Shown piece by piece: positions 8,080-17,285 of a stretch of 64,000 bases of DNA. The DNA is from Clostridium chromiireducens (lineage in GTDB: Bacteria; Bacillota; Clostridia; Clostridiales; Clostridiaceae), in assembly GCF_002029255.1 (NCBI RefSeq), contig NZ_MZGT01000021.1, positions 17,047 through 81,046 of the forward strand, read 5' to 3'. Made by a program: the position numbers and the translations under genes. The notes under the pieces were generated by a model. The model was not told where the DNA came from. It worked only from the letters and a program-made list of their open reading frames with translations, and searched no databases. Within the stretch, counting starts at the first letter, position 1, and the number at the start of each line of letters is the position of its first letter.

Positions 8080-9987
8080 ATGAGATTTAGTCAGATAATG
8101 AATGACTTCATAGACAATGAAGATTACTGTTCAATTGAATATTTTATTCACAAATACAAAGTATCTAAAAGAACAATTCAAAGTGACATTTCATATCTCA
8201 TGAGAATATCAGCTAGTAAAGGATTTGAAATACATACCAAAAGGGGAGTGGGGTATTTATTAGAGATTAAGGACGATGAATTATTCGGGAAATTTCTTGA
8301 AACTTTAGATGAAAACATTGTTTTTAAGATAAAAGAAAGGCCATCTCAAATACTGGCATTTTTGTCAGTCCAAAATGAATACATTTCAATGGATAAAGTT
8401 GCAGACACTTTTCAAGTTTCTAAAACACTTATCAAGCATGATATTAAAGAGGTAGAGGAAATAGCTAAAGGTTATTATATGACTTTGGAAAAAAAGAGCC
8501 ATCATGGAATCAAAATACTTTCTTCAGATAGATATCTTAAAAAATACCTATGCAAAGAATATCAAACTCAAAACGTATTTGTTCGAATGGCAGTTGATGG
8601 TGTTGTAATGGATTTTTCACATGTTGAGTCTCAATTGATAAGAGAGATGAACAGAGAAAAATTAAACATTAATTATAATGAGCTATTAAATATGATAGTT
8701 TTTCTAAAATCCATGGTATATATTTCACTAAAAGTAAATAAGCAGTCTGTCAAAGATTATGAATTTCATGAATCTAATCCTATTGAAAAAATAGCTGCAT
8801 CATTAATTCATACAATGGAAAAGAAATATAAGGTATGCTTTGATAAGGATAGCGTTGAGGAATTGATAGAAGTTATGCAGAAAAATATCCATAGGAAAGA
8901 TACCTATGTCTCTTTCACTGACAATTTGGTTGATGATATAGAAGTTTTTTTGAAAAAAACAGATGAAACCTATGATACTCACTTTTTTGAAGATCAGGAA
9001 TTGAAACGGCTTCTACTTTCACATATGTCCCTGTTAGTAGACAGGCTTCACAATAAAATTTCATATAAAAATGCTCTGGCAAATGAGCTAAGTATCACAT
9101 ATCCCATGATATTTAATATTGCCATACAATTTTGTGATATTCTCCATGAAAAGTATAATGTAGAATTTACATTTGATGAGATAGGGTTTGTAGCTATGCA
9201 TTTTGCAGCACATATGGTAAAGGAGAAACAGCTAAAGCTTCAATCTTACAATAAAATCTGTGTAGTATGCTCTTCTGGTGGCGGAAGCGCATATATGATT
9301 AAAATGCAGCTTGAATCCGTATTTCCAAAGGCAGAAGTCAAAACCTTCTCTTTTTTGCAGCAGGATGAGATGATCAGCTATAAACCCGATATTATTTTTA
9401 CAGTTATACCAATATCTTATGATGCCCAAATACCTATCATTTATATAAAAGAGCTTTTGGATGACAAAGATCTATATAGAATTAGGCAGATTCTGCAGTG
9501 CGATGATTATGATCCCTATACATTGATTAATGAAAATCCAATATACTATTCATACTTCTCAAAGGAATTTTTCAATATAACAGAAGAAGTTAACTATGAA
9601 CATCTCATTAGGGAGATGGCAGAAGATCTTGAAAAGAAAGGATATGGCAAGGAAGGATATGCAGACCTAGTTATGGAACGAGAGGCATTCATAAGTACCG
9701 TTTATTTAAATGGCGTATGCATACCTCATCCTATTGAAACAGATGCTTTAAGAAATGCAATATCAGTCAGTATATTAAAGAAGCCCTTTCTATGGCAGGA
9801 GAAAGAAGTAAGGATTGTTTTTATGATTTGTTTAAAAAAGGAACAGGTGGAGGTCTATAAAGACATTACTAAAAAGTTATATCAGCTTATGCAAGAGCCA
9901 AAATACTTGGAAAGAGTGATTCGTGTTAAATCTTTTGAAGAGCTTATGGCAGTGATGAAAGAGATGGGAGGTGTTAATTATGAATGA
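8080..9987 (+). CDS. BglG/MtlR-type PRD transcriptional activator with EIIB- and EIIA-like domains
   Basis: A 635-aa regulator of a PTS operon. An N-terminal HTH (YKVSKRTIQSDISYL) and a second HTH (FQVSKTLIKHDIKEV) bind DNA. Two PTS regulation domains follow at about 190-390. An EIIB-like domain starts at KICVVCSSGGGSAYM, with the phosphorylatable Cys kept. The EIIA(Fru)-like end carries CIPHPIE, with the His kept. Such proteins read the phosphorylation state of their own PTS and activate its operon, as MtlR, LicR and FrvR do. The stop overlaps the next gene's start by 8 bases. RBS GGAGAG precedes the ATG. The neighbouring PTS genes are its presumed target. Confidence 0.92.
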   Translation: MRFSQIMNDFIDNEDYCSIEYFIHKYKVSKRTIQSDISYLMRISASKGFEIHTKRGVGYLLEIKDDELFGKFLETLDENIVFKIKERPSQILAFLSVQNEYISMDKVADTFQVSKTLIKHDIKEVEEIAKGYYMTLEKKSHHGIKILSSDRYLKKYLCKEYQTQNVFVRMAVDGVVMDFSHVESQLIREMNREKLNINYNELLNMIVFLKSMVYISLKVNKQSVKDYEFHESNPIEKIAASLIHTMEKKYKVCFDKDSVEELIEVMQKNIHRKDTYVSFTDNLVDDIEVFLKKTDETYDTHFFEDQELKRLLLSHMSLLVDRLHNKISYKNALANELSITYPMIFNIAIQFCDILHEKYNVEFTFDEIGFVAMHFAAHMVKEKQLKLQSYNKICVVCSSGGGSAYMIKMQLESVFPKAEVKTFSFLQQDEMISYKPDIIFTVIPISYDAQIPIIYIKELLDDKDLYRIRQILQCDDYDPYTLINENPIYYSYFSKEFFNITEEVNYEHLIREMAEDLEKKGYGKEGYADLVMEREAFISTVYLNGVCIPHPIETDALRNAISVSILKKPFLWQEKEVRIVFMICLKKEQVEVYKDITKKLYQLMQEPKYLERVIRVKSFEELMAVMKEMGGVNYE

Positions 9988-11041
9988 TATTTTATTGAAA
10001 GCATTAAGTGATGCGGACAGTATAGCTTCAAATGAAAATGAAGTCAGAGAGATTTTATACAAGGAACTTGCAAAATATAGTGATGAGATTTTTTGCGATA
10101 ATATTGGAAGCATTATATTTCATAAAAAAGGGAAGGATGAGAAGCCGCTAAAAATTATGTTCTGCGCCCATATGGATGAAGTGGGCTTTATGGTTCGCAG
10201 TATTTCTGATATCGGGTTTATTTATCTTATAGCTGTCGGAGGGGTGCAGGATAAAAGTAAAGAAATGCAGGTAGTTAGGTTAACAACCTTTACTGGCAAA
10301 AAAATAGAGGGACTGTTAAATGTTACGAAAGATAGTGAAGGAAATGTAAAAGATATGTACGTTGACATTGGATGCGACACTTTTGATGAAGTTAAATCAT
10401 TGGGTGTAGAGATAGGAAATATGGTTTGTTTTGCTAGTGAAGCAAGACAATTATCAAATGAAAAGGTTTATATGGGAAAAGCAATGGATGACAGGGCTGG
10501 TTGCTATGTTATTGCCGAGGCCATGAAAAGGATGAAAGATGATTTGGAAAACGATATTTATTTCGTTGGGACAAGCAGTGAAGAGGTCGGAACTAGGGGA
10601 GGGAAAACTTCAGCTTATATAATCAATCCAGACATAATTTTTGCTTTAGATGTAGCAAATAATCCAGAACTTACAAAAAATTATACAAATCATCGTCTTA
10701 TTGGAAAGGGACCAATGATTGTGCATTATGATAAGACAATGTCTCCGAATATAAAGCTCCTAAGGTATGTCATGAATATGGCCGATGAAAAAGGAATTCC
10801 ATATCAATGCGATATGTTTAGTGGAGGAGGAACTGATTGTGGAAATGCCCATTTAGATCGGGCCGGAAAGCTGGCATTGGTCCTCGGAATACCACTACGA
10901 TATTGCCATGGCTCATATTCTTTTGTTCATAGTGATGATTTGGAAAATTTAATTAAACTTGTATATGAGCTATGTTATCGTTTAAAGCGAGAAAATTACG
11001 AAAAATTTATGGATTTTTTAGGAGGATATGAAAATGACTGA
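9980..11041 (+). CDS. M42-family metallo-aminopeptidase (FrvX-like)
   Basis: A 353-aa peptidase. I chose ATG 9980 (RBS GGGAGG at 9966-9971) over a GTG three codons upstream. All expected metal and catalytic residues of the M42 family are visible: CAHMDEVGF (His and Asp), MDDRAGCY (bridging Asp), SSEEVGTRGG (catalytic Glu pair), ALDVAN (Asp) and FVHSDD (His). M42 enzymes are dodecameric aminopeptidases that finish off short peptides in the cytoplasm. E. coli frvX is a relative encoded with a PTS and a PRD regulator, the same association seen here. The stop overlaps the IIA start by 8 bases, so they are translationally coupled. Confidence 0.92.
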   Translation: MNDILLKALSDADSIASNENEVREILYKELAKYSDEIFCDNIGSIIFHKKGKDEKPLKIMFCAHMDEVGFMVRSISDIGFIYLIAVGGVQDKSKEMQVVRLTTFTGKKIEGLLNVTKDSEGNVKDMYVDIGCDTFDEVKSLGVEIGNMVCFASEARQLSNEKVYMGKAMDDRAGCYVIAEAMKRMKDDLENDIYFVGTSSEEVGTRGGKTSAYIINPDIIFALDVANNPELTKNYTNHRLIGKGPMIVHYDKTMSPNIKLLRYVMNMADEKGIPYQCDMFSGGGTDCGNAHLDRAGKLALVLGIPLRYCHGSYSFVHSDDLENLIKLVYELCYRLKRENYEKFMDFLGGYEND

Positions 11042-11357
11042 AGTAGAACAAAACATTATTATGGAGATGATTTCTTCCGCAGGTGAAAGTAAGGTAAAAT
11101 CTTTTGAAGCATTAAAAAAGGTAAAGACGAGAGAGTATGATGAGGCTCGTAAATTATTAAATGAAGCCAGGGAGGCAGATTTGGCTGCTCATCAAATTCA
11201 AACAAAGATTATAACTGCTGAATTATCAAATAGCGAAAATAAACCTGAAATTGGGTTATTAATGGTACATGCACAAGACCATTACATGACAGCTCAATTA
11301 GCTAGAGATCTAATTGAGGCGTTAATAAATGTATTTGAAGAAAGGGAGGAAAAGTAA
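11034..11357 (+). CDS. PTS lactose/cellobiose-type IIA component
   Basis: A 107-aa all-helical IIA of the Lac/Cel family. ATG 11034 lies 8 bases after GGAGG; the ATG at 11028 is too close to it. The phosphoryl-accepting His is in LLMVHAQDHYM (about residue 79), the family hallmark. It passes phosphate from HPr to the IIB encoded next. Its stop is one base before the IIB start. Confidence 0.93.
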   Translation: MTEVEQNIIMEMISSAGESKVKSFEALKKVKTREYDEARKLLNEAREADLAAHQIQTKIITAELSNSENKPEIGLLMVHAQDHYMTAQLARDLIEALINVFEEREEK

Positions 11358-11358
11358 A

Positions 11359-11691
11359 ATGAAGATTGTATTATGTTGTGCAGGAGGCTTTTCAACGACT
11401 ATGCTTATGGACAGTATGAAAAATACCATTAAAAAAAGTGAAAAACTTAAAGAGGAGGATTTTAAATTCATTGCAATTCCTGTAGATATTCTGGAAAGTG
11501 AAGTAGAAGGTTGTGATGCTGTTGTTGTAGGACCACAAATTGCACATAAGCTTGATTATATTAAATCAATTATTGATCCACATGAGATTCCTTACGTTGT
11601 TGTTGATAAGGAGACTTATGGCAAGATGGATGGAGCAACAGTATTAAAAAAAGTCCTTATAGAACGTAAAAAAGCTGATATGAAAAAATAA
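11359..11691 (+). CDS. PTS lactose/cellobiose-type IIB component
   Basis: A 110-aa IIB. ATG 11359 follows GGAGGAAAAGTAAA; an in-frame ATG at 11329 lies inside the IIA gene and is less likely. The N-terminus MKIVLCCAGGFSTT holds the phosphorylated Cys (second of the pair, residue 7) before a small P-loop-like turn. VVVGPQIAHKLDYIK is typical of Cel-type IIB. It accepts phosphate from IIA and gives it to the sugar moving through IIC. Confidence 0.93.
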   Translation: MKIVLCCAGGFSTTMLMDSMKNTIKKSEKLKEEDFKFIAIPVDILESEVEGCDAVVVGPQIAHKLDYIKSIIDPHEIPYVVVDKETYGKMDGATVLKKVLIERKKADMKK

Positions 11692-11708
11692 AGTAAGGAG
11701 GTTAAAAA

Positions 11709-13022
11709 ATGTTTGATAAGTTTGAAGCTTTTATGAGCAAGTACCTAGCGCCACTTGCTAACAAAATGGATAAAGAAATTCATTTAAGTGCCATTAAAAA
11801 AGCAATGGTAGCTTTAATGCCTTTATTAATTATCGGTAGTTTTTGTTTGATTCCAGAAGCCATCCCTAATATGATTGGTGAGAATAATTCAATATCTCAA
11901 TGGATATTAGCTAATCTTGATATTATCTATATTCCCTACAACGTAGGTATGGCACTGATGGCCTTATATGCTACAGCTTTTATGGCATATCATCTTGCCA
12001 ATTCCTACAAGCTGGATGTTCCAGGCTGTATCAGTATGGCAGTTATCTCTTTCCTTATGATGACTGTTGATTATACAAAAGATGGCGGAATTATGACTAA
12101 ATATTTAGGACCAAAAGGTCTGTTTGCAGCAATGTTTGCTGCAATTATTGCAGTGGAATTATATCGCTGGTGTAAAAAGAAGAAATTCACAATTAAAATG
12201 CCTGATTCAGTACCGGATTTTGTTTCAAGATCTTTTGAAATGATTCCAATATCAATTATTATTATTGGCTTCTTCTTAATTATTCGTATTGTGTGTGTGA
12301 ATGTGTTTAATATTATGCCGCCATTAATTTTTACAAGCATATTTGCACCATTAGTAGGGTCTATGGACAATCCATTGTCTTATACATTCTTAAAGATGTT
12401 ACAATGTTTATTATTCTTCTTTGGAATTCATCCTTCTGTATTGAGTCCAATTACAACTCCAATTTCTACTCAGTTCCTAGCAGAAAATATAGAGAACTAT
12501 AAAGCCGGATTAGCAATGACTCATTTCTTCGCTCCAGGTCCAGAGTCTGCATTTGGTAACTTTACAGGCACAGGTATAACATTTGGTCTAGTATTCTGGT
12601 GCTTATTATCTAAATCAAAGGCCTTAAAGCAAATTGGACGTGTTGCACTAATTCCTGCGTTATTTGGAATCAACGAACCAATACTATTTGGTGCTCCAAT
12701 TGTATTAAATCCTATATTTTTTATTCCATACGTTATTTGCGGTGGAATTATAGGAACTATCCCTGGATGGATGATGAAATTTGGAGCGTTAAGTTGTTCA
12801 TTCTTTACACCTCCTTATGTGGGTGTTTTCTTAGAGGGATATCTGACAAATATGGACCCAATGTCAATTGTTGCTAATGGAATTCAATTAGTCTTATCAC
12901 TTGTTGTATGGTATCCATTTTTTAAGATATATGAAAAACGTTATCAACAAAAGGAAAATGATAAAAATAACATGTCTAAAGAAGATGAAGAAATCTTAAA
13001 GGATCTTGATTTAGACTTCTAA
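11709..13022 (+). CDS. PTS IIC component, cellobiose/chitobiose family
   Basis: A 437-aa permease with about 10 membrane segments. The N-terminus LAPLANKMDKEIHLSAIKKAMVALMPLLIIGS is the usual start of Lac/Cel-family IIC. GINEPILFGAPIVLNP is the conserved substrate-binding loop, with the Glu present. Together with IIA and IIB it forms a complete single-substrate PTS. Which beta-glucoside-like compound it takes is not readable from sequence, and no phospho-glycosidase gene lies nearby. It is followed by a family A repeat before the next operon gene. Confidence 0.92.
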   Translation: MFDKFEAFMSKYLAPLANKMDKEIHLSAIKKAMVALMPLLIIGSFCLIPEAIPNMIGENNSISQWILANLDIIYIPYNVGMALMALYATAFMAYHLANSYKLDVPGCISMAVISFLMMTVDYTKDGGIMTKYLGPKGLFAAMFAAIIAVELYRWCKKKKFTIKMPDSVPDFVSRSFEMIPISIIIIGFFLIIRIVCVNVFNIMPPLIFTSIFAPLVGSMDNPLSYTFLKMLQCLLFFFGIHPSVLSPITTPISTQFLAENIENYKAGLAMTHFFAPGPESAFGNFTGTGITFGLVFWCLLSKSKALKQIGRVALIPALFGINEPILFGAPIVLNPIFFIPYVICGGIIGTIPGWMMKFGALSCSFFTPPYVGVFLEGYLTNMDPMSIVANGIQLVLSLVVWYPFFKIYEKRYQQKENDKNNMSKEDEEILKDLDLDF

Positions 13023-13051
13023 AAAAGAAGGAGCTGTAGCACAAAGAATAA

Positions 13052-13210
13052 GGCACAATCAAAAAAATAACAAGTCAATTTGCTAGCCTATTTTCCATCA
13101 TACTGCGTCGTCAAATTGCCCTAATAGGCCCGCTATGAGACCAATTTATCTCCTTGTCTGATGAAAAATATTCACAGCAACTTTAGACTTGTTATTTATT
13201 TTCATGTGCC
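13052..13210. repeat. Repeat family A, copy 1: inverted-repeat element inside the PTS/peptidase gene cluster
   Basis: A 159-bp element. The ends GGCACAATC..ATAACAAGTC (13052-13076) and GACTTGTTAT..CATGTGCC (13186-13210) are inverted. The centre contains CTATGAG and CTGATGAAA, both also present in the copy at 24648-24872. There is no coding capacity. It lies between PTS IIC and the M24 peptidase gene and may attenuate or process the transcript there. Confidence 0.65.
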
Positions 13211-13312
13211 TAAAATCACGATATATTGGATTAGATTTTTAAATCTTAAGACAATATATTGTAGTTAAATTTCTTAATGTGACAGCTCCTCATTTTTAAG
13301 GATGGTGATAAT

Positions 13313-14401
13313 ATGGCTAAAAGGATAGAAAAAATACATGAGTTCATGAATCAAAATAATATTGATGCTCTGCTTATTAAAAGTAAAACCATGAAAAAAT
13401 GGTTATCAACTATGACAGGCAGCGGATGCAATGTCTTAATCACTCAAAATAAAGGGTTCCTTATATTAGACGGAAGATATCTGGCTGAAGCTAAAGAAAA
13501 AGAACATGATCTTGAAATTATTCTTCACTCACCTCATGAAATGGGCTGTAATTATCTATCGGTAGCTCAAGATATATTGAAGAAAGAACATTGCCGGAAT
13601 TTAGGGATTGAAGCTTCTCAGATGTTAGTGAAAGAATACAGAGATGTTAAAAAAATTGGAGTCCCGATTATTCTATTAGATGAAGAAATAGCTGATTTAC
13701 GTATTATTAAACAGCAGGAAGAAATAGATATCATGCAAGAAGCAGTTGATATTACAGACGATATTTATAAGAAGGTGCTCGCAAATATTCATTTAGGAAT
13801 GACAGAGTATGAAATAAGCGCTTTGGTCCAATATTATTCAATTGCAGCAGGAGCGCAGCAAATGTCTTTTGATACAATTGTAGCAACTGGAGAGAGGACC
13901 GCTTTTCCACATGGCAGGCCCACTGAACGCAGAGTCAAAGCTCATGAGCCAATAATGATCGATTTTGGAATACAATATAAAAATTATCAATCAGATATGA
14001 CGCGGATGTGCTTTATCGGAGAACCTGAACCTAAGATTAAAGAAATTTACGACATTGTTTTAAAAGCACAGCTGGCAGGATTGAACGCTATTAATGCTGG
14101 AGTTATTGCTAGTGATGTGGATAAGGCTGCCAGGGATGTTATTGAGAAAAACGGATATGGGCAGTATTTTAATCATGGACTGGGTCACGGCCTTGGAATC
14201 GGTGATGGCTGCGAATTGCCAGTTTTGAATTCTTCAAGTAAGACTATTTTAAAGGAACATATGATGATGTCATGCGAGCCTGGAATCTATGTTCCGAGTA
14301 TCGGAGGCGTGCGTATTGAAGATGATGTGGTTATTATTAATGGCAGAGGTGTTCCCCTCAATAAAACTACAAAGGATTATATAATTTTGGAGGTGAAATA
14401 G
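13313..14401 (+). CDS. M24B aminopeptidase P / Xaa-Pro dipeptidase family
   Basis: A 362-aa peptidase. An N-terminal creatinase-like domain (1-125) precedes the pita-bread catalytic domain. All five metal ligands are visible: DFGIQYKNYQSDMTR (two Asp), GHGLGHGLGIG (His), MSCEPGIY (Glu) and GGVRIEDDV (Glu). It should remove N-terminal residues preceding proline, or split Xaa-Pro dipeptides, using Mn2+ or Co2+. The next gene starts directly after its stop codon, so the two are co-translated. It follows the PTS genes after a repeat-filled 290-bp gap, and its operon membership is inferred from strand and spacing. Confidence 0.92.
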   Translation: MAKRIEKIHEFMNQNNIDALLIKSKTMKKWLSTMTGSGCNVLITQNKGFLILDGRYLAEAKEKEHDLEIILHSPHEMGCNYLSVAQDILKKEHCRNLGIEASQMLVKEYRDVKKIGVPIILLDEEIADLRIIKQQEEIDIMQEAVDITDDIYKKVLANIHLGMTEYEISALVQYYSIAAGAQQMSFDTIVATGERTAFPHGRPTERRVKAHEPIMIDFGIQYKNYQSDMTRMCFIGEPEPKIKEIYDIVLKAQLAGLNAINAGVIASDVDKAARDVIEKNGYGQYFNHGLGHGLGIGDGCELPVLNSSSKTILKEHMMMSCEPGIYVPSIGGVRIEDDVVIINGRGVPLNKTTKDYIILEVK

Positions 14402-15583
14402 ATGAAATATAATTTTGATGAAGTTCATAATCGTTTGGGAACCTATTCTACACAATGGGATTATATTGAAGATCGCTTTCATAAAAAAGATTTAATACCA
14501 TTTTCAATTTCAGATACTGATTTTATTATTCCAAAACCAATTACTGAAAAAATTCTTCAAGTTGCCAGCCATCAGATATATGGATATACCAGGTGGAATC
14601 ATCATGATTTCAAATCTTCTATAACAGAACATTATAAGAGAAGATTTAATACATGCATTGAAGAAAATTGGATTTTATATAGTACAAGCGTTATGTATTC
14701 AGTATCATTATTAATCAGGTTGCTAAGTGCTCCAAAAGATAAGATTTTGACATTTAATCCTATGTATGACTCATTTTTTACAGTCATAGAGGATAATGAT
14801 CGCATATTGGTATCAAATGATTTAATTCATAAAGAAGGTTCATTTGAAATTGATTTTGATCTATTTGAGAAACAGGTACAGGACTGCAGAATATTGCTTT
14901 TATGCTCTCCACATAATCCTACAGGTATGATATGGTCACAAGATGATATTGAACGCATGATATCATTGTGTAAAAAATATAATACAAAGATAATTTCGGA
15001 TGAGATACATATGGATATACAGATTGGACAAAAGAAACAAATCCCGCTTTTATCCTATATGCATGATTATGATGAGCTATATACAGCATCTTCTTCCAGT
15101 AAAATTTTTAATACCCCTGGTTTGATTGGTTCATATGTGATGATACCAAATGAGACGGTGAGAAATGATTTTTTATATCATACTAGGAAGAGAGATTTTT
15201 TGAATTCTGCAAGTATATTTGGAATGTATGCAACAATGGTAGGGTATATGCAATGCGGTAATTATATTGATGAGCTAAATGACTATATCCGTGGTAATAT
15301 GCAGCTGGTGGAGGATTTTATTAAAAGTGAGCTGCCAGACTTTAAATTTAAAAAACCAGATGCTACTTATTTGGCATGGATAGATGGAAGGGGAATTCCA
15401 TTCACCTCTGAACAGATTCAGTATGCTCTAGTAAATGTTGGCGGAGTTGCTATTATGAAGGGTGAAACCTATGGGAAGAATGGCGCAAAATATTTGAGGA
15501 TGAATTTAGGATGCAGTCGCTCAAAGGTTGAAGATGGGTTAAAGCGTTTTAAAAAAGCCATGGATTATTTGTATTCAAAATAG
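14402..15583 (+). CDS. MalY/PatB-type PLP-dependent C-S beta-lyase / aminotransferase
   Basis: A 393-aa fold type I PLP enzyme. CSPHNPTGMIW and ISDEIHMDI hold the Asn and Asp that position PLP. SSSSKIFNTPG holds the Schiff-base Lys. The start VHNRLGTYSTQWD resembles the N-terminus of the MalY/PatB group (cystathionine beta-lyases). These enzymes cleave C-S bonds of cysteine conjugates or cystathionine to give a thiol, pyruvate and ammonia. The ATG abuts the stop of the peptidase gene, and GGAGGTG at that gene's end is the RBS. Co-expression with two peptidases suggests it acts on a released S-linked amino acid. That role is inference. Confidence 0.9.
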   Translation: MKYNFDEVHNRLGTYSTQWDYIEDRFHKKDLIPFSISDTDFIIPKPITEKILQVASHQIYGYTRWNHHDFKSSITEHYKRRFNTCIEENWILYSTSVMYSVSLLIRLLSAPKDKILTFNPMYDSFFTVIEDNDRILVSNDLIHKEGSFEIDFDLFEKQVQDCRILLLCSPHNPTGMIWSQDDIERMISLCKKYNTKIISDEIHMDIQIGQKKQIPLLSYMHDYDELYTASSSSKIFNTPGLIGSYVMIPNETVRNDFLYHTRKRDFLNSASIFGMYATMVGYMQCGNYIDELNDYIRGNMQLVEDFIKSELPDFKFKKPDATYLAWIDGRGIPFTSEQIQYALVNVGGVAIMKGETYGKNGAKYLRMNLGCSRSKVEDGLKRFKKAMDYLYSK

Positions 15584-15595
15584 GAGGAATGTTTT

Positions 15596-16195
15596 ATGCA
15601 TAAATCATGGAAAAAACTGACATCATGGGTGGATAGGAATCCATCGAATGTGAGCATATCAAAAAGGCTACTGGCATACATCATAGATTGGTGTTTAGGA
15701 GGAATTATCACAGGATTCCCTGCAGTTTTAATTTATAGTGCGGTGACAAAGAAAGGGGATATGTTTAGCAATCTCTATGTGTTTGCGAGTCTGGGATATT
15801 CAAACGGATGGGCATATTTAGCTGGTAGTCTTTGTTTTATTGCAGCCCTAATTTATTATATATATATCCCTTATAAAAAGTACCATGGTCAGACAATTGG
15901 AAAGCATTTGGTTAAGATTAAAATAGTCAAAAAGGACTATTCAGATATAGATTTAAAAACCCTTTTAATAAGACAAATTATAGGGCTCATGGTGATAGAG
16001 GGAACAGCAATTGTTATAACAAGTTATTTAATACAGCTGCTTACTCTTGTGACCGGTTTTTATTTTGAATACTATCTAGGAATAGCAGGCAGAATTTTAA
16101 CAATTGCGTCTGGAATTCTGGTTTTAAGTACGCTATCACATAGAGCTATTCATGATTATATTTCAGGAACGACGGTTGTATCAGAAAACGCTTAG
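15596..16195 (+). CDS. RDD-family membrane protein
   Basis: A 199-aa integral membrane protein. SISKRLLAYIIDWCLGG near residue 20 is the RDD motif (Arg and Asp in the first helix). Further helices lie at about 60-85, 125-145 and 155-175. GQTIGKHLVKIKIV and HDYISGTTVV are also typical of RDD proteins. Family function is uncertain; some members have been linked to Na+ or metabolite export. It lies 12 bases after the C-S lyase, with a perfect AGGAGG, so it closes this operon and may export a product of it. Confidence 0.88.
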   Translation: MHKSWKKLTSWVDRNPSNVSISKRLLAYIIDWCLGGIITGFPAVLIYSAVTKKGDMFSNLYVFASLGYSNGWAYLAGSLCFIAALIYYIYIPYKKYHGQTIGKHLVKIKIVKKDYSDIDLKTLLIRQIIGLMVIEGTAIVITSYLIQLLTLVTGFYFEYYLGIAGRILTIASGILVLSTLSHRAIHDYISGTTVVSENA

Positions 16196-16196
16196 T

Positions 16197-16277
16197 ATGT
16201 TTATAAGAGCTGCAAGAATTCTTTATGGAAAATACCTCAAAGGGAAAGAAATTAATATAAATAGGTTAAGATTATAA
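16197..16277 (+). pseudogene. Degenerate fragment of an NhaP-antiporter tail
   Basis: Twenty-six codons from ATG 16197 read MFIRAARILYGKYLKGKEI and on to RLRL-stop. This matches the antiporter tail encoded at about 4668-4758 (MFLM..LLRAVKIFYGKYRKRREI..NNLRVV), and the DNA is also visibly similar. No other antiporter sequence flanks it. It is a remnant left by deletion or a small duplication, immediately after the RDD gene stop. Confidence 0.65.
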
Positions 16278-16316
16278 AAAGGCTGAAAATCAAAAAAAGA
16301 TGATTCTCAGTCTTTT
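16277..16316 (+). terminator. Terminator of the PTS/peptidase operon
   Basis: A 16-base imperfect stem (AAAAGGCTGA..ATCA with TGAT..TCAGTCTTTT) is followed by an AT-rich tail and a T-run. It is the only good terminator after the RDD gene. The rest of the gap to 16610 holds a short sequence at ~16366-16390 (AACTTATGTG..CTCACCGA) resembling a family B repeat end, and nothing else I recognise. Confidence 0.7.
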
Positions 16317-16610
16317 ATTATTTAAGTTGTTTTTTTTATTGTAGGGTTCCTCAGTGATAATGGAACTTATGTGCATACTCACCGATTAATTATGATTAAT
16401 CTATCAAATCAATCAGCAGCTAAATGGTAATGTCCATAAAAATTTACTAGACGTCATGTTTGTAAAGTATGTTATAATAAGGAAATAAGTGTAATTTATA
16501 TGATTAAAATAAGAGATATAAGTAATATAAATATGTTGCTTCGTGGGTAGAACAATAAATAAGATATAATTCACGCATAATGTAGCATAAAACATAAGGG
16601 GGAAGATAAA

Positions 16611-17222
16611 ATGAATGAAATATTTAAGCAAGTACCATTATATAGATTTATAATGCACTGCAATGAGACAACTATGGATAAGAACGTATTAGACTGTGGA
16701 GCTGGGGGAGACTGTCCACCACTAAGTTTATTTTCAGAATATGGATATTTAACACATGGAATAGAATTTGACGAAAGACAATTAGAAAAGGCCAATACAT
16801 ATGCAGCATTGAAAAGTCAGTGTTTGAATATTAAGAAGGGAGATATGAGGCAATTAAAATTTGAAAATGAGTCATTTAGTTTTGTATATTCTTATAATTC
16901 AGTATTTCATATGACAAAAGCAGATGTTTTAAAATCTATAACTGAAATGAAACGTGTACTAAAGCAAGATGGTTTGCTTTTTGTTAATTTTCTTACTACA
17001 AAAGATCATCGTTGTGGGACAGGCGTCTCCCTTGGTGAAAATCAATATGAGCAAATGGATGATGATATGCCTGTAATACATTCATATTTTGAAGAAGATG
17101 AACCTGACATGTATTTTAAGGATATGAAAATACTATGCAAAGAAAGCAGAGTTATAGAAAGAATATATCAAAGTGAAAAAATTAAGCAAGGCTTCGTTGA
17201 TTATATTGTGAAGAAGATATAA
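16611..17222 (+). CDS. Class I SAM-dependent methyltransferase
   Basis: A 203-aa Rossmann methyltransferase. Motif I is VLDCGAGGDCPPLSLF, where SAM binds. The acidic end of strand 2 is GIEFDERQLEKA, motif II is KKGDMRQLKFENESF, and SFVYSYNSVFHM corresponds to the strand 4 region. The family covers many substrates and nothing here fixes one. RBS AAGGGGGAAG is close to the ATG. The acyltransferase gene follows after about 60 bases. Confidence 0.85.
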   Translation: MNEIFKQVPLYRFIMHCNETTMDKNVLDCGAGGDCPPLSLFSEYGYLTHGIEFDERQLEKANTYAALKSQCLNIKKGDMRQLKFENESFSFVYSYNSVFHMTKADVLKSITEMKRVLKQDGLLFVNFLTTKDHRCGTGVSLGENQYEQMDDDMPVIHSYFEEDEPDMYFKDMKILCKESRVIERIYQSEKIKQGFVDYIVKKI

Positions 17223-17285
17223 TGGTGATTACTATGAATATAAATAAAATTAAGAGTCATCCAATTCAATTTGTTGAGGGGTATA

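Noticed and set aside
12071..12370. 99-aa minus-strand frame
   Set aside because: Lies wholly within the PTS IIC gene; low-complexity Ile-rich product and no RBS.
13052..13210. Riboswitch before the M24 peptidase gene
   Set aside because: The same sequence recurs at 24648 and in reduced form at 38665 next to unrelated genes, so it is a repeat and not a specific leader.
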